Source: WHTI01 sp046715095 (lineage in GTDB: Bacteria; Actinomycetota; CADDZG01; WHSQ01). Taken from it: a DNA stretch of 16,169 nucleotides. Location of the stretch: NCBI GenBank assembly GCA_046715095.1, contig JBKJZQ010000009.1, forward strand, positions 1 through 16,169, given 5' to 3'. A program made the translations under genes and the position numbers. Under the pieces are notes generated by a model. It saw nothing but the letters and a program-made list of their open reading frames with translations. It searched no databases and was not told where the DNA came from. Shown in pieces: positions 14,021 to 16,169 of this stretch (position 1 is the stretch's first letter; every line of letters begins with the position of its first letter).

Positions 14021-15413
14021 CCCCCGAAGCGTAACCCTGCCGTCTGCGAACGAGCGTGGCGGCCGCGACTCCAGCCACACCCATCCCGGCAACGAGCGAC
14101 ACCGCCCTAGGAACCTGCACCACCGCCCAGGGTGCTCCTCCGAAGAGATCCCCGATCCACAGGATCGCCGCGACGAAGGGAGCCGCGAGGCGCGCCAGGA
14201 GCCGGGCGAGGACCGGGGAGGCAAGGCCCGCGAGCGCCGACGCGAAACCGAGGACGGTCGCAGGAGCAACCGCCGGCATCGCCAGGAGGTTGGCCGGGAA
14301 GCCCGCGATCGAGACCTCGCCGAACCCGGCGGCGAGGAGTGGCGCGACCGCAACCTGCGCCGCCACCGTCGCGCCCACCCCCAGGGCGACGGGCGACGGG
14401 AGGAACGACAGTCGCTCCGCGATGGGGCGCGCCCACAGCACGATCCCGGCGGTGGCGGCAACCGATAACTGGAGCCCGAGCGATCCCAGCAGCTGCGGAC
14501 GCAACGCCAGCACTACCACCATCGCCAGGCCGAGGGAGCGCGGCGTCGAGACCCGCTCGCCCAGTCCGAGCGCAGCGATCGCGACGGCTCCCATGACCGC
14601 GGCACGAAGGACCGATGGTTCCGGTCCGGTCACCAGCACGAAGAGGACGAGGCCGAGCGCGGCGATCGCAAGTCTTGCCCTGAGGCCGAGGAACCCAAAG
14701 ACGAGCAGCAGCGTGCCGAGGACGATCGCGACATTGCTTCCCGACACCGCCACGAGATGCGTCAGCCCGGCGTTGCGAAGATGGTCCTCGGTCACCGGGT
14801 CGATGCGCGATGTGTCCCCGATCGTGAGACCCATCAGAAGCGCTCCCGTTCTCGGCTCCAGGGACGAGACCGCGTCCCTCAGTCCCCCCTTCACGCGGGC
14901 GGCCGCCGCCATCGGAGCCGACGGGATGCCTCCCATGGAAACGTCACTCGGGTGGAAACGTGCAAGGGCCCCCGCCCTCGCGAGGTAGCCCTCGAATCCT
15001 TCGTCGTCCAGTGGAAGGATCCATCCTTCGGCACGGAATACCGTGCCCGCGTCCGCTTCGAGCCGCGGGAACGCGAGGGCTCCCAGGTGATCGACCGGGG
15101 GGTGTCCGGTACATCGGGCGAGCTCCACACCGGCCAGCGTCGAGTTGTCGCCGAGGTGTTCCCGGAGCACGCCGGTCACCTCGCACCTCGCGACCTCCGA
15201 CGCGAGCGCGGAGGCTGCGGTGACCTCCGGCGAGCGCACCGCCGTGGTCAGTGACCCGAGACCAACTCCGGCGATCAGCACTCCGGCCGCGGTCAACGCC
15301 GGTACCCGGCGAGGGACGAGTAGGGCAGCGCCGCAGACGAACACCGCCAATGGATAGGGGATCCTGAGAACGATCCCGCCCACCAGGCCGACCAGCAGCA
15401 GCCACAGCCCCAC
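14001..15413 (-). CDS. comEC: ComEC/Rec2-type DNA-uptake channel, short form without the metallo-beta-lactamase domain
   Basis: ComEC forms the inner-membrane channel for single-stranded DNA in natural transformation. The 470-residue product has an N-terminal DUF4131-like region with membrane segments at about 5-55 and an OB-fold-like stretch at 65-155. The competence domain follows, with LMGLTIGDTSRI at 193-204 and the signature HLVAVSGSNVAI at 219-230, then many further membrane segments. It ends without the C-terminal metallo-beta-lactamase domain of full-length (~750-residue) ComEC. Short forms like this are known in actinobacteria such as Mycobacterium, so this is probably not a truncation. 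The GTG start is three bases after the comEA stop. Actual competence is not shown. Confidence 0.92.
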   Translation of the reverse strand: MGLWLLLVGLVGGIVLRIPYPLAVFVCGAALLVPRRVPALTAAGVLIAGVGLGSLTTAVRSPEVTAASALASEVARCEVTGVLREHLGDNSTLAGVELARCTGHPPVDHLGALAFPRLEADAGTVFRAEGWILPLDDEGFEGYLARAGALARFHPSDVSMGGIPSAPMAAAARVKGGLRDAVSSLEPRTGALLMGLTIGDTSRIDPVTEDHLRNAGLTHLVAVSGSNVAIVLGTLLLVFGFLGLRARLAIAALGLVLFVLVTGPEPSVLRAAVMGAVAIAALGLGERVSTPRSLGLAMVVVLALRPQLLGSLGLQLSVAATAGIVLWARPIAERLSFLPSPVALGVGATVAAQVAVAPLLAAGFGEVSIAGFPANLLAMPAVAPATVLGFASALAGLASPVLARLLARLAAPFVAAILWIGDLFGGAPWAVVQVPRAVSLVAGMGVAGVAAATLVRRRQGYASGDEALEP

Positions 15414-15416
15414 AAC

Positions 15417-16067
15417 TCAGAGCGTCACGTAGGGGCGGATGGACTCGAGCGTGGCGGGTCCGATACCGGTCACCTCGAGAAGTTCCTCGATAGCGGTGAA
15501 CGAGCCGGTCTGCTCGCGGTAGGCGATGATCGCCGCGGCCGTGACTGGACCGATCCCCGGGATCTGCTCGAGGGCTAATTGGTCGGCGGTGTTCAAGGCG
15601 ATCTGCGCAGGCATCCCGGGAGTCGCAGAGGAGAGCGGCCCGACCATCGCCGGAGCATCGCCGGCGGCGAGAACCTCTATCTTGCTGCCGTCGACGATCA
15701 CCTCGGCAAGGTTGAGGAGATCGAGATCCGCGGTGCGGCTCGGCCCACCGGCGGCCTCGATCGCATCGGCCACTCGGGATCCCTCAGGGAGGGTGTAGAG
15801 GCCGGGTCGACGAACCTTGCCGGCCACGTGAACGACTACTCCTCCGGGACTCGGGGAGGCGGGCGGCGCGCTGGTCACCCCCTTTTCGGCCGCAGGCGGC
15901 GCGATCCTTGCAGGGGCACCACGGGACCACAGGGCCAGGCCGCCGAACACCAGGATCGCCGCGATCGCGGCCAGGACCCAGATCTCACGCCGTGACCCAA
16001 CCTTGTTCCTCAGCTGGTCGAGTCGGCTCTCCGGGATCCGCGGGGGTTCCATGAACGTCCATCCCAT
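15417..16067 (-). CDS. comEA: ComEA-type DNA-binding protein with SLBB and helix-hairpin-helix domains
   Basis: ComEA is the membrane-anchored receptor that binds incoming double-stranded DNA outside the membrane and hands it to ComEC. The 216-residue product has a short basic N-terminus and one membrane segment at about 30-48. A Pro/Ala-rich linker at 51-76 precedes an SLBB domain at 77-134 (VHVAGKVRRPGLYTLPEGSRV) and tandem helix-hairpin-helix motifs at 155-215 (LNTADQLALEQIPGIGPVTAAAI; LLEVTGIGPATLESI). The start could be ATG 16067 or Met6 at 16052; neither has a strong ribosome binding site. comEC follows after three bases. The gene is divergent from the acetyltransferase gene at the right edge. 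Confidence 0.93.
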   Translation of the reverse strand: MGWTFMEPPRIPESRLDQLRNKVGSRREIWVLAAIAAILVFGGLALWSRGAPARIAPPAAEKGVTSAPPASPSPGGVVVHVAGKVRRPGLYTLPEGSRVADAIEAAGGPSRTADLDLLNLAEVIVDGSKIEVLAAGDAPAMVGPLSSATPGMPAQIALNTADQLALEQIPGIGPVTAAAIIAYREQTGSFTAIEELLEVTGIGPATLESIRPYVTL

Positions 16068-16121
16068 CGTTCTGTCACCAGGCCGACAGTGACCGGGCTC
16101 ACAACGTGGGAGGTTGGGTCC

Positions 16122-16169
16122 ATGGACATCGAACTCCGCGCGGTCAAGGAAGACGAAGCCAAGCGGTTC
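16122..16169 (+). CDS. N-terminal fragment of a probable Eis-like GNAT acetyltransferase
   Basis: The ATG at 16122 follows GGGAGG at 16108-16113 with eight bases between, a strong ribosome binding site. The visible residues MDIELRAVKEDEAKRF look like the first strand and helix of a GNAT fold (IELRxVxEDE). In Mycobacterium tuberculosis the acetyltransferase gene eis adjoins comEA, although on the same strand as I recall. That neighbourhood plus the N-terminus suggests an Eis-like protein. Only 16 residues are visible. Confidence 0.6.
   Translation, partial: MDIELRAVKEDEAKRF

Overview
This is a high-GC bacterial chromosome segment, almost entirely housekeeping genes in an order typical of Actinomycetota. 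The block lepA-hemW-(…)-hrcA-dnaJ-rsmE-HIT-phoH-ybeY-CorC/CBS-era and the block rpsT / holA-(…)-comEC-comEA / Eis-like acetyltransferase match, from memory, the relative order known in Mycobacterium and Streptomyces. Strong G/C third-position bias, frequent GTG starts and a CIRCE/HrcA-controlled dnaJ agree with this. I cannot place the organism below phylum; an uncultivated actinobacterial lineage is plausible. I see no insertion sequence, phage gene, CRISPR array, tRNA or rRNA.

Layout. Positions 1-45 hold the first 15 codons of an unidentified minus-strand gene. From 42 to 5001 an unbroken minus-strand run carries era, a CorC/HlyC-type CBS membrane protein, ybeY, phoH, a HIT-family protein and rsmE. 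It serves ribosome assembly, RNA metabolism and stress. dnaJ and hrcA follow (to 7190), with a perfect CIRCE operator at 7214-7240. A LOG-fold protein and a GAF/HD-GYP cyclic-di-GMP phosphodiesterase candidate (7287-8946) sit between the hrcA operon and the hemW-lepA pair (9062-12078). rpsT is the only complete plus-strand gene (12208-12465). It is divergent from lepA and convergent with holA. Upstream of holA on the minus strand lie a 64-residue conserved-type protein, a 116-residue membrane protein, comEC and comEA. An Eis-like GNAT acetyltransferase starts on the plus strand at the right edge.

The most unusual content is at the gene junctions, not in the genes. Three minus-strand junctions (ybeY/CBS, dnaJ/rsmE, 64-residue gene/holA) contain a tiny ORF of 10, 4 or 19 sense codons. 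Its start overlaps the upstream stop and its stop overlaps the downstream start. In each case the mini-ORF and the gene after it begin with the same bases, as expected if the translation start region had been duplicated. At ybeY/CBS the 32-bp duplication is still clearly visible. Two further short duplications place spare in-frame stop codons behind genes: a 24-bp tandem repeat at the rpsT/holA convergence and a 12-bp-period repeat behind the LOG gene. The HIT leader holds a perfect 26-bp palindrome and an orphan strong Shine-Dalgarno sequence. The lepA/rpsT spacer has a symmetric -10-like GTATAC and overlapping alternative hairpins.
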